From positions 62,001-126,000 of the forward strand of contig NZ_MRTD01000009.1 of assembly GCF_001956295.1 (NCBI RefSeq): a DNA stretch of 64,000 nt. Direction: 5' to 3'. The notes under the pieces were generated by a model, which saw only the letters and a list, made by a program, of their open reading frames with translations, searched no databases and was not told the origin of the DNA. Position numbers and translations under genes: made by a program. Source of the stretch: Paenibacillus sp. FSL A5-0031. Lineage in GTDB: Bacteria > Bacillota > Bacilli > Paenibacillales > Paenibacillaceae. Of the stretch, positions 53,697 to 63,925 are shown in pieces (position 1 is the stretch's first letter; the number at the start of each line of letters is the position of its first letter).

Positions 53697-53780
53697 TGTT
53701 GTGACATACGAATGAACAAATGCTAAATCCTTGTTACAATAGGAGGAACGATTCTCGCCTATAGAAAGGGGAATAGCGCC

Positions 53781-54665
53781 TTGGAATTAACGTACTTAAA
53801 AACATTTCGCGAAGTAGCAAAGCGGGGGAGCTTCACACGAGCTGCTGAAGCTCTGGGTTATGCGCAGTCGAGTATTACGACTCAAATTCAGAAGCTTGAA
53901 GAATCGTATGGGGCAGTTCTAGTGGAGAGATTTGGGAGGAAAATGAGGCTAACGATGGCCGGGGAAGCGCTATTGCAATATGCCGACGATATCGTTAGGC
54001 TGCATGAGGAGTCAAAAGAAGTTCTCTCCACACAGTCGAAGGGCACGCTGACCATTGGTACGATTGAGACATTGGCTGCTTTTTTCCTCCCCCCGCATCT
54101 ACAGGCTTATCGTTTAAGCTACCCGCAGGTTAACATTGTCATTCAGCCGGGGAATGAGCCGGTAATTATCGAGAGTGTAAAAGAAGGGGCTTTAGATGTC
54201 GGGATCATCTTAGATCCGCCGTTTACTGATCCTGAGCTTCACAGCTGTATTTTGAGGGAAGAGGAGCTTGTCATCATTACAAGTCCTGATCATCGCTTCG
54301 GAAGCTTTGATAAAGTGCAGGTTGAAGACTTGGAGAACGAATCGATGATTTTAACAGAGAATGGCTGCACCTACCGGGCTATGCTGCTCAAGGTACTCCA
54401 ACATAACCATGTGAATTATACATTATCGTATGAGTTTGGCAATTTAGAAGCGATTAAGCAGTGTGTGATGTACGGTCTTGGAATTGCTTTATTGCCGCGT
54501 ATTGTCGTTGCTGATGCGGTTCAGAAAGGCGAGTTGATTGCTGTTCCTTTTGCGCACCCCGATTGTAAGTTCTATACACAGCTCATCTATGCCAAGAAGA
54601 AATGGAAATCCAAAGCGTTTACGGGGTTCTTAGAGCTTGTCGGCGGGGCTAATCATCAAAATTAA
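53781..54665 (+). CDS. LysR-family transcriptional regulator
   Basis: 294 residues. The N-terminal winged HTH (MELTYLKTFREVAKRGSFTRAAEALGYAQSSITTQIQKLEESYG) and substrate-binding domain (about 90-290; GTLTIGTIETLAAFFLPP, GLGIALLPRIVVADAV) are those of LysR proteins of the YwqM/CysL branch. The start is TTG behind AAAGGGG. LysR genes usually regulate a divergent neighbour, but the upstream gene runs the same way here, so no target is evident. Confidence 0.88.
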   Translation: MELTYLKTFREVAKRGSFTRAAEALGYAQSSITTQIQKLEESYGAVLVERFGRKMRLTMAGEALLQYADDIVRLHEESKEVLSTQSKGTLTIGTIETLAAFFLPPHLQAYRLSYPQVNIVIQPGNEPVIIESVKEGALDVGIILDPPFTDPELHSCILREEELVIITSPDHRFGSFDKVQVEDLENESMILTENGCTYRAMLLKVLQHNHVNYTLSYEFGNLEAIKQCVMYGLGIALLPRIVVADAVQKGELIAVPFAHPDCKFYTQLIYAKKKWKSKAFTGFLELVGGANHQN

Positions 54666-54775
54666 TGAAGTGTACTATAGATTTCTATCGATAACTCCAT
54701 TGTTTAAGGCTGTGCTACATTGTATTTAAGAAAGCGAACGGCTTAAATATAACAGCTCAAATGGAGGCAGCGGAA

Positions 54776-55189
54776 ATGGAAAACGAAACTTATGAATCGC
54801 TTGTTCTTGAAACACCAGCAGCTTCACCGGAGGATACCCATCGTTATTTTATGAACAAACTGGCTGTAGAAACAGATGTATCTGATGTATGTCATGATAT
54901 GAAGCGGGGCGTTAATGACTTTCTGCTCATCGATGTTCGCAGCGCAAAAGCTTATGAAGAGTGCCATGTTCCTGGTGCGATTAACCTGCCCTCTAATATG
55001 ATTAATGAGGAGAGGACTTCATCCTTCTTAAAGGAACAAGTCATTGTTGTATACTGCTGGGGGCCGGCATGCAATGGAGCTGCGAAAGGTGCCGCTCGTT
55101 TATCTGGGCTTGGCTTTAAGGTAAAGGAGATGCTTGGCGGCATGGAATATTGGCGTAAGGAAGGCAATGAGGTAGAGGGCAGCTTATAG
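54776..55189 (+). CDS. Rhodanese-domain sulfurtransferase
   Basis: 137 residues. After an N-terminal extension (about 1-30) comes one rhodanese domain with LLIDVRSAKAYEECHVPGAINLP, the Cys-containing active loop YCWGPACNGAAKGA and GGMEYWRKEG. The CWGPACN loop is typical of small bacterial rhodaneses that carry persulfide sulfur. ATG 54776 follows GGAGG at 8 nt; ATG 54761 overlaps the SD and is less likely. A bidirectional hairpin follows. Confidence 0.88.
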   Translation: MENETYESLVLETPAASPEDTHRYFMNKLAVETDVSDVCHDMKRGVNDFLLIDVRSAKAYEECHVPGAINLPSNMINEERTSSFLKEQVIVVYCWGPACNGAAKGAARLSGLGFKVKEMLGGMEYWRKEGNEVEGSL

Positions 55190-55204
55190 TTGCAGGAATC
55201 AAAG

Positions 55205-55252
55205 AAAAGGACTGTTGTAGCTGCCGAAGGGCAAGCTGCAACAGTCCTTTTT
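55205..55252. terminator. Bidirectional terminator
   Basis: AAAAGGACTGTTG and CAACAGTCCTTTTT pair with an inner AGCT/AGCT step. It lies between the convergent rhodanese gene and the nucleoside operon. Confidence 0.9.
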
Positions 55253-55268
55253 GATCATTTTAGAAATA

Positions 55269-56570
55269 CTATTCTGTCACAATTCCGTAAATGAGTACGG
55301 GTGGTGTTACGCTGCTGCCGATGCGGATATTTTCGTAAATGATGTTAAGCACATCATCAACATTCTCACGGTTGGAATGAATCGTAACGAGGGATTCACC
55401 TGTTTTAACCGCATCGCCGATTTTTTTATTCAGCATGAGGCCAACAGCCAAATCAATTTCCGATTCCTTCGTCGCCCGTCCAGCTCCTAGCAGCATCGCT
55501 GCAGTTCCGATCTCATCGGCAATAATTTCAGTAACCACGCCGTCTGCTTTGGCAGGCACTTCAATAAGATAAGGCGCTTGTGGCAATTTCTCAGGATGAT
55601 CCACAACAGATGGATCGCCGCCTTGATTAGCGATAAATGATTTGAACTTTTCGAGTGCTTTGCCGTTACGGATAACTTCCTTCAGCATTTCCTCGGCTTC
55701 TTCTAGAGAGCTAGCTTTATTCGCAAGAAACACCATTTGGCTGCCTAGTGCAAGGCAAAGCTCTTCCAAATCTTTAGGTCCATTTCCTTGAAGTGTATCG
55801 ATTGCTTCTTTCACTTCAAGCGCGTTGCCGATTGCAAGGCCAAGCGGCTGGCTCATATCCGAAATGACAGCCATCGTCTTACGGCCAACGTTATTGCCGA
55901 TGCTTACCATAGCATGTGCAAGCTCTTTGGCATCTTCAACAGTTTTCATAAACGCACCAGCGCCTGTTTTCACATCCAGCACGATAGCATCTGAACCGGC
56001 AGCAATCTTCTTGCTCATAATCGAGCTGGCAATGAGCGGAATAGAATCAACCGTTGCTGTAACATCGCGCAAAGCGTATAGCTTCTTATCAGCTGGCGTC
56101 AAATTGCCGGATTGTCCGATAACCGCAATTTTATCCTTGTTCACGAGGTTCACAAATTCATCCTTGCCGATTTCCACATGGAATCCAGCAATGGCTTCCA
56201 GCTTGTCGATCGTACCGCCAGTGTGGCCAAGGCCGCGGCCTGACATTTTGGCAACCGGGATATCCAGTGCAGCAACAAGTGGAGCAAGTACAAGCGTAGT
56301 TGTATCGCCAACACCGCCAGTGGAGTGCTTATCTACCTTCACGCCTTCAATTGCCGACAGATCAATCGTATCGCCGGAATTCACGATCGCCATCGTTAAG
56401 TCAGCGCGTTCGCGCTCTGTCATATCCTTGAAGAAGATAGCCATAGCCAAGGCGCTAACCTGATAGTCAGGAATTTCATCCTTCGTATAACCTTCAATAA
56501 TAAAGTTGATTTCCTCTGTTGTAAGCTCTCCGCCGTCACGTTTTTTCTCAATTAGGTCAACCATTCTCAT
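55269..56570 (-). CDS. pdp: Pyrimidine-nucleoside phosphorylase
   Basis: 433 residues, full length for the family. [22 protein letters not shown] binds phosphate and [19 protein letters not shown] is the thymidine/pyrimidine phosphorylase signature. It splits thymidine, deoxyuridine and uridine to base plus (deoxy)ribose-1-phosphate. It is the last gene of the deoC-cdd-nupC-deoB-deoD-pdp operon, closing the salvage route to acetaldehyde and glyceraldehyde-3-phosphate. ATG follows GAGGAG at 8 nt. The N-terminal [16 protein letters not shown] is canonical. Confidence 0.96.
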   Translation of the reverse strand: MRMVDLIEKKRDGGELTTEEINFIIEGYTKDEIPDYQVSALAMAIFFKDMTERERADLTMAIVNSGDTIDLSAIEGVKVDKHSTGGVGDTTTLVLAPLVAALDIPVAKMSGRGLGHTGGTIDKLEAIAGFHVEIGKDEFVNLVNKDKIAVIGQSGNLTPADKKLYALRDVTATVDSIPLIASSIMSKKIAAGSDAIVLDVKTGAGAFMKTVEDAKELAHAMVSIGNNVGRKTMAVISDMSQPLGLAIGNALEVKEAIDTLQGNGPKDLEELCLALGSQMVFLANKASSLEEAEEMLKEVIRNGKALEKFKSFIANQGGDPSVVDHPEKLPQAPYLIEVPAKADGVVTEIIADEIGTAAMLLGAGRATKESEIDLAVGLMLNKKIGDAVKTGESLVTIHSNRENVDDVLNIIYENIRIGSSVTPPVLIYGIVTE

Positions 56571-56611
56571 GTTGTTGTCTCCTCGCTGTTCATTGATTAT
56601 TTAATATCAAA

Positions 56612-57319
56612 TTATAGTGAAATTACGGTTTCAAGAGCAACTTCCATCATATCGTTAAAGGTGCTTTGACGCTCTGCCGAAGTCGTTTCTTCGCCAGTTA
56701 GAAGATGGTCGCTTACCGTTAGAATCGTTAGAGCGTTGACGCCGTATTTAGCTGCAAGAGTATAAAGTGCTGTTGTTTCCATTTCTACACCTAGAACGCC
56801 GTGATCCATTAGTCTTTGAACAATTGTTTTATCATCGCGGTAGAAAGTATCCGAGCAGAAAATATTGCCAACATGCAATTTTAGCCCTTTTTCAATACCG
56901 CGCTCATAGGCTGCCTTTAACAAGGAGAAGCTGCCGATTGGCGAGAAATCATATCCGCCAAAAACATGGCGATTCACGCTGGAGTCTGTACAAGCGGCTT
57001 GTGCCAAAATGACTTCACGAACATGTACACTTTCCTGCATAGCGCCGCAAGTGCCTACACGAACTAGATTTTTAACGCCGTATTCCTTAATCAATTCATT
57101 CACATAAATACTGATGGAAGGGACGCCCATTCCAGTTCCCTGCACGGAAATGCGATTTCCTTTATAAGTACCTGTAAAACCTAGCATGCCCCTAACTTCG
57201 TTATAGCAGATGACATCCTCCAAATACGTATCCGCAATATATTTGGCTCTCAGCGGATCTCCCGGCAATAAAATAGTTTCTGCAATTTGGCCTTGTTCGG
57301 CTGCAATATGAACGCTCAT
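56612..57319 (-). CDS. deoD: Purine-nucleoside phosphorylase, DeoD type
   Basis: 235 residues, homologous end to end to B. subtilis Deo[64 protein letters not shown] and [13 protein letters not shown], whose Asp protonates purine N7. It phosphorolyses (deoxy)adenosine and (deoxy)inosine. The frame also opens at 57325, but GAGGAG lies 7 nt before ATG 57319, which gives the family N-terminus. It is preceded by deoB with a 21-nt gap. Confidence 0.96.
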   Translation of the reverse strand: MSVHIAAEQGQIAETILLPGDPLRAKYIADTYLEDVICYNEVRGMLGFTGTYKGNRISVQGTGMGVPSISIYVNELIKEYGVKNLVRVGTCGAMQESVHVREVILAQAACTDSSVNRHVFGGYDFSPIGSFSLLKAAYERGIEKGLKLHVGNIFCSDTFYRDDKTIVQRLMDHGVLGVEMETTALYTLAAKYGVNALTILTVSDHLLTGEETTSAERQSTFNDMMEVALETVISL

Positions 57320-57340
57320 CAACATTCTCCTCTAAAATTG

Positions 57341-58522
57341 TTATTTTAATTGTCCCAAAAAGCTTTTGCCATGCTCAGGCATCTTCACTCCGAAGTTTTC
57401 AGCAATGGTTGCCCCAATATCTGCAAAGGTTTCGCTTATAGGCAGAGCTTGACCAGCTTGTTGAAAACGCGGCGAGTATGCGAGTAGAGGCACATATTCG
57501 CGAGTGTGATCCGTACCATGATAAGTCGGATCATTGCCGTGATCGGCTGTAATGATCAGCAAGTCCTGATCTGTTAATTTGGCGAAAACCTCTGGCAAAC
57601 GAGCATCATATTCTTCCAATGCTTGTCCATAGCCCTTTGGATCGCGGCGATGCCCGAATAGCGCATCAAAATCAACGAGGTTCAAGAAGCTGATTCCCGT
57701 AAACGATTCGTCAAGGGCCCTGATAAATTGATCCATGCCGTCTGCATTGGACACTGTACGCACGGTTTTCGTAACACCTTCACCATCGTATATATCGGAT
57801 ATTTTACCAAGAGCGATGACATCGAATCCACCATCTTTTAGCTCATTCATAACTGTTCTATTAAATGGCTTCAACGCATAGTCATGGCGATTGGATGTTC
57901 TTTTGAAATGGCCGGGCTCACCAACAAAAGGACGTGCGATAATTCTTCCCAGCATGTAGGGATCTTCCAGTGTGATTTCCCGGCAAAATTCACAAATTTC
58001 ATAAAGCTCGGAGAGCGGAACAACCTCTTCATGAGCAGCAATTTGCAGCACGGAATCAGCAGAGGTGTAGACAATTAGCGCACCCGTCTGCATATGCTCT
58101 TCACCAAGCTCGTCGATAATCTCAGTGCCGCTTGCAGGTTTGTTTCCAATGACCTTGCGACCGGTATGAGCTTCAATGCGAGCAATCAATTCCTGTGGGA
58201 ATCCATCTGCGAAGACACGAAAAGGTACTGCAATATGGAGTCCCATGATCTCCCAGTGACCCGTCATTGTATCTTTGCCATTGGATGCTTCTTGCATTTT
58301 TGTATAATAAGCAAGCGGCTGGTCTGCGACCTTCACTCCAGCAATTTCCTTAATGTTGGATAGTCCGAGCTTAGCCATATTAGGCATCTCCAGACCACCG
58401 CATTCCCGTGCGATATGACCGAGTGTATCGACATCAACGTCCCCGAAGCTGGCTGCATCCGGCGACTCGCCGATACCTACAGAGTCCATGACTACAAGGT
58501 GAATTCTTTGAAACTTGTTCAT
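57341..58522 (-). CDS. deoB: Phosphopentomutase
   Basis: 393 residues. The alkaline-phosphatase-superfamily metal site is visible as [14 protein letters not shown] near the N-terminus and [28 protein letters not shown] near the C-terminus, with MTGHWEIMG carrying the phosphorylated Thr region. It interconverts (deoxy)ribose-1- and 5-phosphate, linking the phosphorylases of this operon to DeoC. ATG follows AAGGAG, and the gene starts 17 nt after nupC. Confidence 0.96.
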   Translation of the reverse strand: MNKFQRIHLVVMDSVGIGESPDAASFGDVDVDTLGHIARECGGLEMPNMAKLGLSNIKEIAGVKVADQPLAYYTKMQEASNGKDTMTGHWEIMGLHIAVPFRVFADGFPQELIARIEAHTGRKVIGNKPASGTEIIDELGEEHMQTGALIVYTSADSVLQIAAHEEVVPLSELYEICEFCREITLEDPYMLGRIIARPFVGEPGHFKRTSNRHDYALKPFNRTVMNELKDGGFDVIALGKISDIYDGEGVTKTVRTVSNADGMDQFIRALDESFTGISFLNLVDFDALFGHRRDPKGYGQALEEYDARLPEVFAKLTDQDLLIITADHGNDPTYHGTDHTREYVPLLAYSPRFQQAGQALPISETFADIGATIAENFGVKMPEHGKSFLGQLK

Positions 58523-58539
58523 TGGTTTTAGGCTCCTTG

Positions 58540-59721
58540 TTATTTAATAAACAGTCCGGCAATAATGGCAGACAAGACGCTAACTAAAGTAGCCCCGTAC
58601 AACAATTTTAACCCAAATCGAGCCACGACGTTACCTTGTTTTTCATGCAGCCCTTTCACAGCGCCGGCAATGATGCCGATCGATGAGAAGTTGGCGAATG
58701 AAACTAAAAATACAGAGACAATGCCGACAGCGCGAGCGGACAAATTAGGATATTTTTCTAGCTCAAGCATAGCGACAAACTCGTTGGATACCATTTTTGT
58801 AGCCATAATGCTTCCTGCGTCGACTGCGTCTTTCCATGGAATACCCATGATAAAAGCGAAGGGAGCAAAAATATAGCCTAACAGTTCTTGGAACGAGATG
58901 CCAATGATACCGCTGAAAAGTCCATTTACGAGCGCGATCATGGCGATAAAACCGATAAGCATGGCTGCGACGATGATAGCAACCTTGAAGCCATCTAATA
59001 TATATTCGCCCAACACTTCAAAGAAGGATTGTTTTTCTTCTTCTTGCACCTGCAAAATATCGTCTTCCGGCTCAACCTTATAAGGGTTAAGAATGGAAGC
59101 GATGATGAAACCGCCAAACAGATTCAGCACAAGCGCTGTAACTACATATTTTGGATCGAGTATTTGCATGTACGAGCCGACAATCGACATCGACACCGTA
59201 GACATCGCCGAGGCACACAACGTATACAACCGATGTTTAGGCAGCAACCCGATTTGTTTTTTAACGGAAATGAAAACCTCTGATTGTCCCAAAATTGCAG
59301 AAGCTACCGCATTATAGGACTCCAATTTGCCCATGCCATTTATTTTGCTCAAGACAAGACCGATATATTTGACGATAAACGGCAGAACCTTGATGTATTG
59401 CAATATACCAATGAGCGCGGAAATAAACACGATTGGCAGCAGCACACTTAAGAAGAAAGAAAACTGTCCTTCATTCAGCAAGCCGCCAAATACGAATTCA
59501 ATCCCGGTATGGGCATAGCCAAGCAATTTCTCAAACATACTGGAGAACCCTTTAATTAAAACAGCACCAGCTAAGGTGTTTAATAGAACGAAGGCTAAAA
59601 TCACCTGCAGGACGACCATGATAATGAGTGGTTTATAGCGAATGTTCTTTTTGTTATTGCTCGCGATGTAAGAAAGCCCAAGAACAACAAGCAAACCTAA
59701 TATAGCGATTAAAAATTTCAT
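58540..59721 (-). CDS. nupC: Concentrative nucleoside transporter, NupC type
   Basis: 393 residues with about ten membrane segments. Family stretches are [25 protein letters not shown] and [24 protein letters not shown]. It imports pyrimidine (deoxy)nucleosides by ion symport and supplies the salvage enzymes of the operon. ATG follows AGGAG. Its position between cdd and deoB recalls the dra-nupC-pdp operon of B. subtilis, with three genes added. Confidence 0.95.
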   Translation of the reverse strand: MKFLIAILGLLVVLGLSYIASNNKKNIRYKPLIIMVVLQVILAFVLLNTLAGAVLIKGFSSMFEKLLGYAHTGIEFVFGGLLNEGQFSFFLSVLLPIVFISALIGILQYIKVLPFIVKYIGLVLSKINGMGKLESYNAVASAILGQSEVFISVKKQIGLLPKHRLYTLCASAMSTVSMSIVGSYMQILDPKYVVTALVLNLFGGFIIASILNPYKVEPEDDILQVQEEEKQSFFEVLGEYILDGFKVAIIVAAMLIGFIAMIALVNGLFSGIIGISFQELLGYIFAPFAFIMGIPWKDAVDAGSIMATKMVSNEFVAMLELEKYPNLSARAVGIVSVFLVSFANFSSIGIIAGAVKGLHEKQGNVVARFGLKLLYGATLVSVLSAIIAGLFIK

Positions 59722-59797
59722 GGTTCATTCTCCTAGTTAGTTAATATTGTGCGAGTTTAGAATTACTATGAAGCGCTTACAATAGATTCACAGATTA

Positions 59798-60187
59798 CTA
59801 TTTCATATCGGAGGCTTGAAAAGCACCTGGCAGCAGCTGTGCCATAGTCCATTCTTCTGTATGTCCATGGAGATTTGTTAAATAGATTTTTGTATTCTCA
59901 TCACAAAATTCGGCCAATACCTGTCGACAAGCTCCGCATGGAGATACAGGACCTTCGGTATCTGCCACCACTGCAATAGCTTCAATGATGCGTTCACCTT
60001 CGGATACCGCTTTGAAAATAGCCGTTCGCTCCGCGCAATTCGTTAATCCAAATGATGCATTCTCAATATTACAGCCTCGGTAAATACGTTTGCTGCCTGT
60101 TAGTAGAGCGGCACCAACTGCAAAATGCGAGTAGGGGATATGAGCATGCTGACGGGCTTCAATGGCTTCTTTAATTAACTGTTCCTT
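59798..60187 (-). CDS. cdd: Cytidine deaminase
   Basis: 129 residues, the short tetrameric type. The zinc site is formed by CAERTAIFKAV (Cys and catalytic Glu) and SPCGACRQVLAEF (two Cys); the substrate-binding NIENASF precedes them. It deaminates cytidine and deoxycytidine to (deoxy)uridine, which Pdp then cleaves. ATG 60187 follows GGAGG at 8-nt spacing. The frame is open upstream to 60220, but that adds 11 residues before the SD. Confidence 0.95.
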   Translation of the reverse strand, partial: KEQLIKEAIEARQHAHIPYSHFAVGAALLTGSKRIYRGCNIENASFGLTNCAERTAIFKAVSEGERIIEAIAVVADTEGPVSPCGACRQVLAEFCDENTKIYLTNLHGHTEEWTMAQLLPGAFQASDMK

Positions 60188-60245
60188 CATCCTACAATCC
60201 TCCTGTAAAGGCTGCTCCAAATTGGAGCAGCACCATCATATCTAT

Positions 60246-60914
60246 TTAGTAAGAAGAGGTCGATTGCTCGCCTTCCATAATCTTCACGCCTGAGCTGGCA
60301 CCGATTCGTGATGCGCCTGCTGCAATCATTTTTTCCATATCTTCAAGACTGCGAATGCCGCCGGAAGCTTTAACGCCGAGCTTGTCCCCAACGGTTTTGC
60401 GCATAAGCGCTACGTCTTCAGCAGTTGCTCCGCCAGTTGAAAAACCTGTCGATGTTTTCACGAAATCCGCACCCGCACGATCAGACAACTGACTAGCGCG
60501 TACTTTTTCATCGTCTGTAAGCAGCGATGCTTCGATAATTACTTTCACAATAGCTTTACCAGCAGCGGCTTCAACAACGGCTTGAATATCTTTTTGTACA
60601 AAGTCGTCGTCGCCATCTTTGAGTGCACCAATGTTAATGACCATATCAACTTCAGTCGCTCCATTTGTAATAGCGTTCTTAGCTTCAAAGGCCTTTGTCT
60701 CCGTAGTAGAAGCCCCTAATGGAAATCCGATTACTGTACAAACCTTAACGGTGCTGCCTGCCAATTGCTCAGCAGCGTAAGCTACCCAAGTTGGATTGAC
60801 GCAAACGGAAGCAAAACTATATTTTCTCGCTTCTGCCGTTAATTTTGTAATCTCAGACTTTGTTGCATCTGCACGCAAAAGCGTATGATCAATCATTCCA
60901 GACAAATTTAACAT
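60246..60914 (-). CDS. deoC: Deoxyribose-phosphate aldolase
   Basis: 222 residues, TIM-barrel class I aldolase. [14 protein letters not shown] carries the Schiff-base Lys, [10 protein letters not shown] the second catalytic region, and [13 protein letters not shown] the third. It splits 2-deoxyribose-5-phosphate to acetaldehyde and glyceraldehyde-3-phosphate. It is the first gene of the salvage operon, right behind a DeoR-type operator. ATG 60914 follows GAAGGTGA. Confidence 0.96.
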   Translation of the reverse strand: MLNLSGMIDHTLLRADATKSEITKLTAEARKYSFASVCVNPTWVAYAAEQLAGSTVKVCTVIGFPLGASTTETKAFEAKNAITNGATEVDMVINIGALKDGDDDFVQKDIQAVVEAAAGKAIVKVIIEASLLTDDEKVRASQLSDRAGADFVKTSTGFSTGGATAEDVALMRKTVGDKLGVKASGGIRSLEDMEKMIAAGASRIGASSGVKIMEGEQSTSSY

Positions 60915-60958
60915 AGCCAGTTCACCTTCCCCTTATACGAATGCTTAATTTCACGCTT

Positions 60959-60987
60959 ATAATAACACGACTTTGAACATATGTAAA
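60959..60987 (-). promoter_or_regulatory. Promoter of the deo operon
   Basis: Minus strand TTTACA (60987-60982), 17-bp spacer, TATTAT (60964-60959). Transcription should start near 60952, leaving a 38-nt leader to deoC. Confidence 0.8.
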
Positions 60988-61011
60988 ATCATAAATGAAC
61001 AAATGTTCAAT
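60972..61011 (-). promoter_or_regulatory. DeoR-type operator: palindrome plus direct repeat
   Basis: The minus strand reads ATTGAACATTTGTTCATT (61011-60994), a near-perfect palindrome at about -59 to -42. Its right half recurs as ATGTTCAAA (60980-60972) between the -35 and -10 boxes. The layout copies the B. subtilis DeoR operator of dra-nupC-pdp. Confidence 0.75.
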
Positions 61012-61199
61012 CCTAATGTTGGATAATGTAGATTATAAGGAAAAATTCATGAGTTGTACTTACATTGGGCTGATTCGCAACATTCTTTCACAAAAAAACG
61101 TTTTACATTTGGAATGGAAAAATGTAGTGTGTCATCTTTTTAAGATTTGTATACATTAATGGATTTGTTTTTTTCATCTTATAAAAAGGAGATAAAACA

Positions 61200-61706
61200 A
61201 TGTCTGACTTAAAACCATTTGATGCTAATATCATGAAACTAGGCAGCACAAATACACAAGAAGCGTTTCATGCGATACATAATTTGAAAAAACAAGGGAC
61301 AAGTGTAATTCCAGCTTTAATCGAACAACTGCATGTAACGGATGTATCTGTACGTACTATGATCGTTGTTGTACTAGGTGAGTTTGGCGAAGCAGCATCA
61401 GAATCTGCTGCTCAGGTTGCTGCCTTGTTGAAGGAGGACAATGAACAGCTCAGAATGGCCTCTGCATTAACTTTAACGAGAATAGGCAGCCATAGCCTCC
61501 CTTATTTACTGCAAATACTCGCTTCCACAAATGATAAAGCTTGTTTTTGGGCAGCATGGGCATTGTCTTTCATTGATCCCGCTCACATTAATGATGAAAC
61601 AATTGAACGGTTAAAGCATACCCGAGAAAATCCTGATAGCCCAATTGAAGTTTTTGCAGCGGAAGAGGCATTAGGGAAAATATTAGCCAATCGGCTTCAA
61701 AAGTAG
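61200..61706 (+). CDS. HEAT-repeat protein
   Basis: 168 residues made of about four alpha-helical HEAT/PBS-lyase-type repeats (VSVRTMIVVVLGEFGEAA, EQLRMASALTLTRIG, KACFWAAWALSFID). Such solenoids mediate protein binding. No catalytic motif is seen, and the function is unknown. ATG 61200 follows AAAAAGGAG at about 8 nt. It diverges from the deo operon and is closed by a perfect terminator. Confidence 0.82.
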   Translation: MSDLKPFDANIMKLGSTNTQEAFHAIHNLKKQGTSVIPALIEQLHVTDVSVRTMIVVVLGEFGEAASESAAQVAALLKEDNEQLRMASALTLTRIGSHSLPYLLQILASTNDKACFWAAWALSFIDPAHINDETIERLKHTRENPDSPIEVFAAEEALGKILANRLQK

Positions 61707-61711
61707 AACGA

Positions 61712-61747
61712 AAAAGCCTTGCGAGGCAATCTCGCAAGGCTTTTGAT
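61712..61747 (+). terminator. Terminator after the HEAT-repeat gene
   Basis: AAAAGCCTTGCGAG (61712-61725) and CTCGCAAGGCTTTT (61731-61744) form a perfect 14-bp stem with a GCAAT loop. Confidence 0.95.
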
Positions 61748-61796
61748 ACCTTTTCACCCGAAAATGCATAAAATGGATAACAATAGGAGTGTTTGG

Positions 61797-62417
61797 ATGA
61801 ATAATCGTTTTAAGGCGAGAATTTCTTTTTTTGCGTATATAGCGCTTCTGTTTACTTTGGATAACTATTATTCATTTATGATTTTTAATTTATTTCTTGC
61901 TTTTGCAGCACTGGAGCTGTCTTTTTTACTGCCTTTATTTAAGTCGCATAAGAAAAGAAATATGCTGGTTAGTTTTGTTTTCTTTATCGTTTTCATCCTG
62001 CTCTCGCCAAATGTGTTCTATGTTGTAACCGATCTGATTCATCTCAATTTCTTTTCGTTTGATTATATGGAGGGACTTCACGTTAATGAGTGGTGGAACT
62101 TCTTTGTATTAATCAGCGGGGTTTTCATAGCTCTATTTTTTTACATAGTAATGATCAAAGAGATTCAACTGCTTCTTATAAATACAAAGTGGAATAAACT
62201 GATTTTATTAGTATTTATGCTGCTCGGCGGCCTAGGGATATATATAGGAAGATTTTTACGCTTTCATTCTATTCATTTGTTTACGGAGCCTTTGTCTTTA
62301 TTGAAACAAGTGCTTGATTCACTAAACGGAAATTCATTGCTGTTCATCCTATGGATGAGTGTTTTACAATTTATCGTTTATTGGTTTTTTGTAGATTCAA
62401 AAAGGAATGAAGCTTGA
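61797..62417 (+). CDS. DUF1361-family membrane protein
   Basis: 206 residues with six or seven hydrophobic helices. SPNVFYVVTDLIHL and IYIGRFLRFHSI match the two conserved DUF1361 segments (PNxxYxxTDxIHL and RFLRxxS). Its function is unknown. ATG 61797 has AGGAG at 7-nt spacing. The frame is open back to 61719, but that start would lie inside the preceding terminator. Confidence 0.82.
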   Translation: MNNRFKARISFFAYIALLFTLDNYYSFMIFNLFLAFAALELSFLLPLFKSHKKRNMLVSFVFFIVFILLSPNVFYVVTDLIHLNFFSFDYMEGLHVNEWWNFFVLISGVFIALFFYIVMIKEIQLLLINTKWNKLILLVFMLLGGLGIYIGRFLRFHSIHLFTEPLSLLKQVLDSLNGNSLLFILWMSVLQFIVYWFFVDSKRNEA

Positions 62418-62454
62418 TGGAGGGAACAGCCTAACTTATAGCGAAATTTAATAA

Positions 62455-62502
62455 AAACCTCTTGTTAATTGAGCTGATTCAGCTGCTTTAACAGGAGGTT
62501 TT
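62455..62502. terminator. Bidirectional terminator
   Basis: AAAACCTCTTGTTAA pairs with TTTAACAGGAGGTTTT around a loop that contains its own AGCTGATTCAGCT palindrome. It lies between the convergent genes ending at 62417 (+) and 62516 (-). Confidence 0.85.
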
Positions 62503-62515
62503 CCTATAGTTATAG

Positions 62516-63721
62516 TTACGGCTGCCGTATTACCCTCCGTTGTGAAACTTTCCTCACTATTTTTTTAAATACCATATAGCAGAATGATACGGCAGGCGCT
62601 GGGTCACGTAGGCTCCAGATGGCAGGCGCTCTTTTGACAAAATGGGATTTAACGATTGGCAGGACGCTTAACTGTTTGGTTCGGACATAATCGCGCGATG
62701 AAATAAGATCTTCAAACAAAAAGCAGAAAGCGATCCCTGTATCGCTTGTAATCGCATAGCTTCCAATCGGCTTGCCTACAAGCTCGTTGTAGGCGAGCAG
62801 TGGGAAGTTAACGCCACATTTTTGAAGGAGAGGGTCCAGTGTAGTCGTTCTTGCATTAATCTCCAGCAAATAAAACTTGCCGGTTACCGCATCCTTCTTG
62901 AATTCAATTTCGGCGAAGCCTTTATAGCCAATCGCTTCTAGAAAAGGGGCTCCGATGTGGTAAAGCTCCTCTATGTACTTTTGCTTTGTAAAGGAAGAGG
63001 CGCCAAAGTTAATTGGGAATTGCCGTAGTTTTTGACAGGTCATCCAGTGAGTTACCTTTGAACTCTGATCCAAGTAAGCATCAAATGTGTAGACATGGTC
63101 ATCGAAGCCGGGAATAATTCTTTGCACGATAACCTGAAGTTTAGCTTGCCTCGATTTCTCGATTGCAGCTCTCATTTCCTCCAAGTTATGGCATGTGAAT
63201 ATTTTGGCTCGAAAAAAGTCCACGAAAGCTGGGGAGTCCGTGGGTTTCACGATACATGGAAAGCCGATCTCAGCAACGACTCGTTCTTCAAATCGTTCCT
63301 CAGCTGGGCTGATCGATTCTGGCACTAATACACCGTGTTTTGTTGTAAGGGTATGGAGATACTCCTTGTCCATAATATTGCTCCAAAAGCCTTGTACGTT
63401 CATATTAATATGGTAGTACTTTTTGAGCTCGTTCAAATAAGAATCAACAAACTCCACATAAGGGTCGACGCTCGGAAAAAGGACAGGCTTCTTGTCCTGC
63501 TTTTTTGCGTATTCGATTAAATAGTGCAGAAGCTGTTCCTTCTGCTGTTTATAATGAGGAACAATAATTTGCTCGCTTAAGTATTTGGATTTGGCGCCAT
63601 ATGTATTTTGCTTGGAATAATCCATTGCTACTGTATAGATGCCCTTGGAGCCGAGGCCTCTTATAATGCTTAAACCAGTGTAAAAGTTTGAGCCAAGTAT
63701 GACAGCTTTATTTTCCACCAA
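62516..63721 (-). CDS. ATP-grasp carboxylate-amine ligase (D-aspartate ligase-like)
   Basis: 401 residues. A Rossmann-like N-terminal domain (about 1-120; AVILGSNFYTGLSIIRGLGSKGI) precedes the ATP-grasp core (about 125-320), with FPCIVKPTDS binding the phosphates and GFAEIEFKKD...FYLLEINARTTT supplying the Mg-binding Glu and Asn. The order and length resemble D-aspartate ligases and carbamoyl-phosphate-synthase-like ligases that join a carboxylate to an amine. The substrate is unproven; peptidoglycan cross-bridge or a small peptide-like metabolite are options. The start is TTG 63721 or GTG 63718, with AAGGAA about 11 nt upstream. Confidence 0.75.
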   Translation of the reverse strand: MVENKAVILGSNFYTGLSIIRGLGSKGIYTVAMDYSKQNTYGAKSKYLSEQIIVPHYKQQKEQLLHYLIEYAKKQDKKPVLFPSVDPYVEFVDSYLNELKKYYHINMNVQGFWSNIMDKEYLHTLTTKHGVLVPESISPAEERFEERVVAEIGFPCIVKPTDSPAFVDFFRAKIFTCHNLEEMRAAIEKSRQAKLQVIVQRIIPGFDDHVYTFDAYLDQSSKVTHWMTCQKLRQFPINFGASSFTKQKYIEELYHIGAPFLEAIGYKGFAEIEFKKDAVTGKFYLLEINARTTTLDPLLQKCGVNFPLLAYNELVGKPIGSYAITSDTGIAFCFLFEDLISSRDYVRTKQLSVLPIVKSHFVKRAPAIWSLRDPAPAVSFCYMVFKKIVRKVSQRRVIRQP

Positions 63722-63925
63722 ACAACACTCGCTTCCTTAGTCATATGAAATAGTTATGTCATTCGCGTTGTTTTCAATCGCTCCTAAATATTGCTAAATA
63801 TATCATGAGGGTATTTCATTATCAAACACATTTTGATGAATATAGCCATTGCCTGTTCTACTGTATTAGAATAGTTATGTAGGGAATTATTGCAAGCATA
63901 AGTATCTTGTAAGAGGAGAATGGCC

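Noticed and set aside
55825-56463. 212-codon plus-strand ORF opposite pdp
   Set aside because: Antisense shadow of a well-conserved gene; Ser/Ala/Ile-rich without SD.
61088-61106. Catabolite-responsive (cre) site AAAACGTTTTACA before the HEAT gene
   Set aside because: Aligning it to the cre consensus needs a one-base insertion, so it is not a credible CcpA site.
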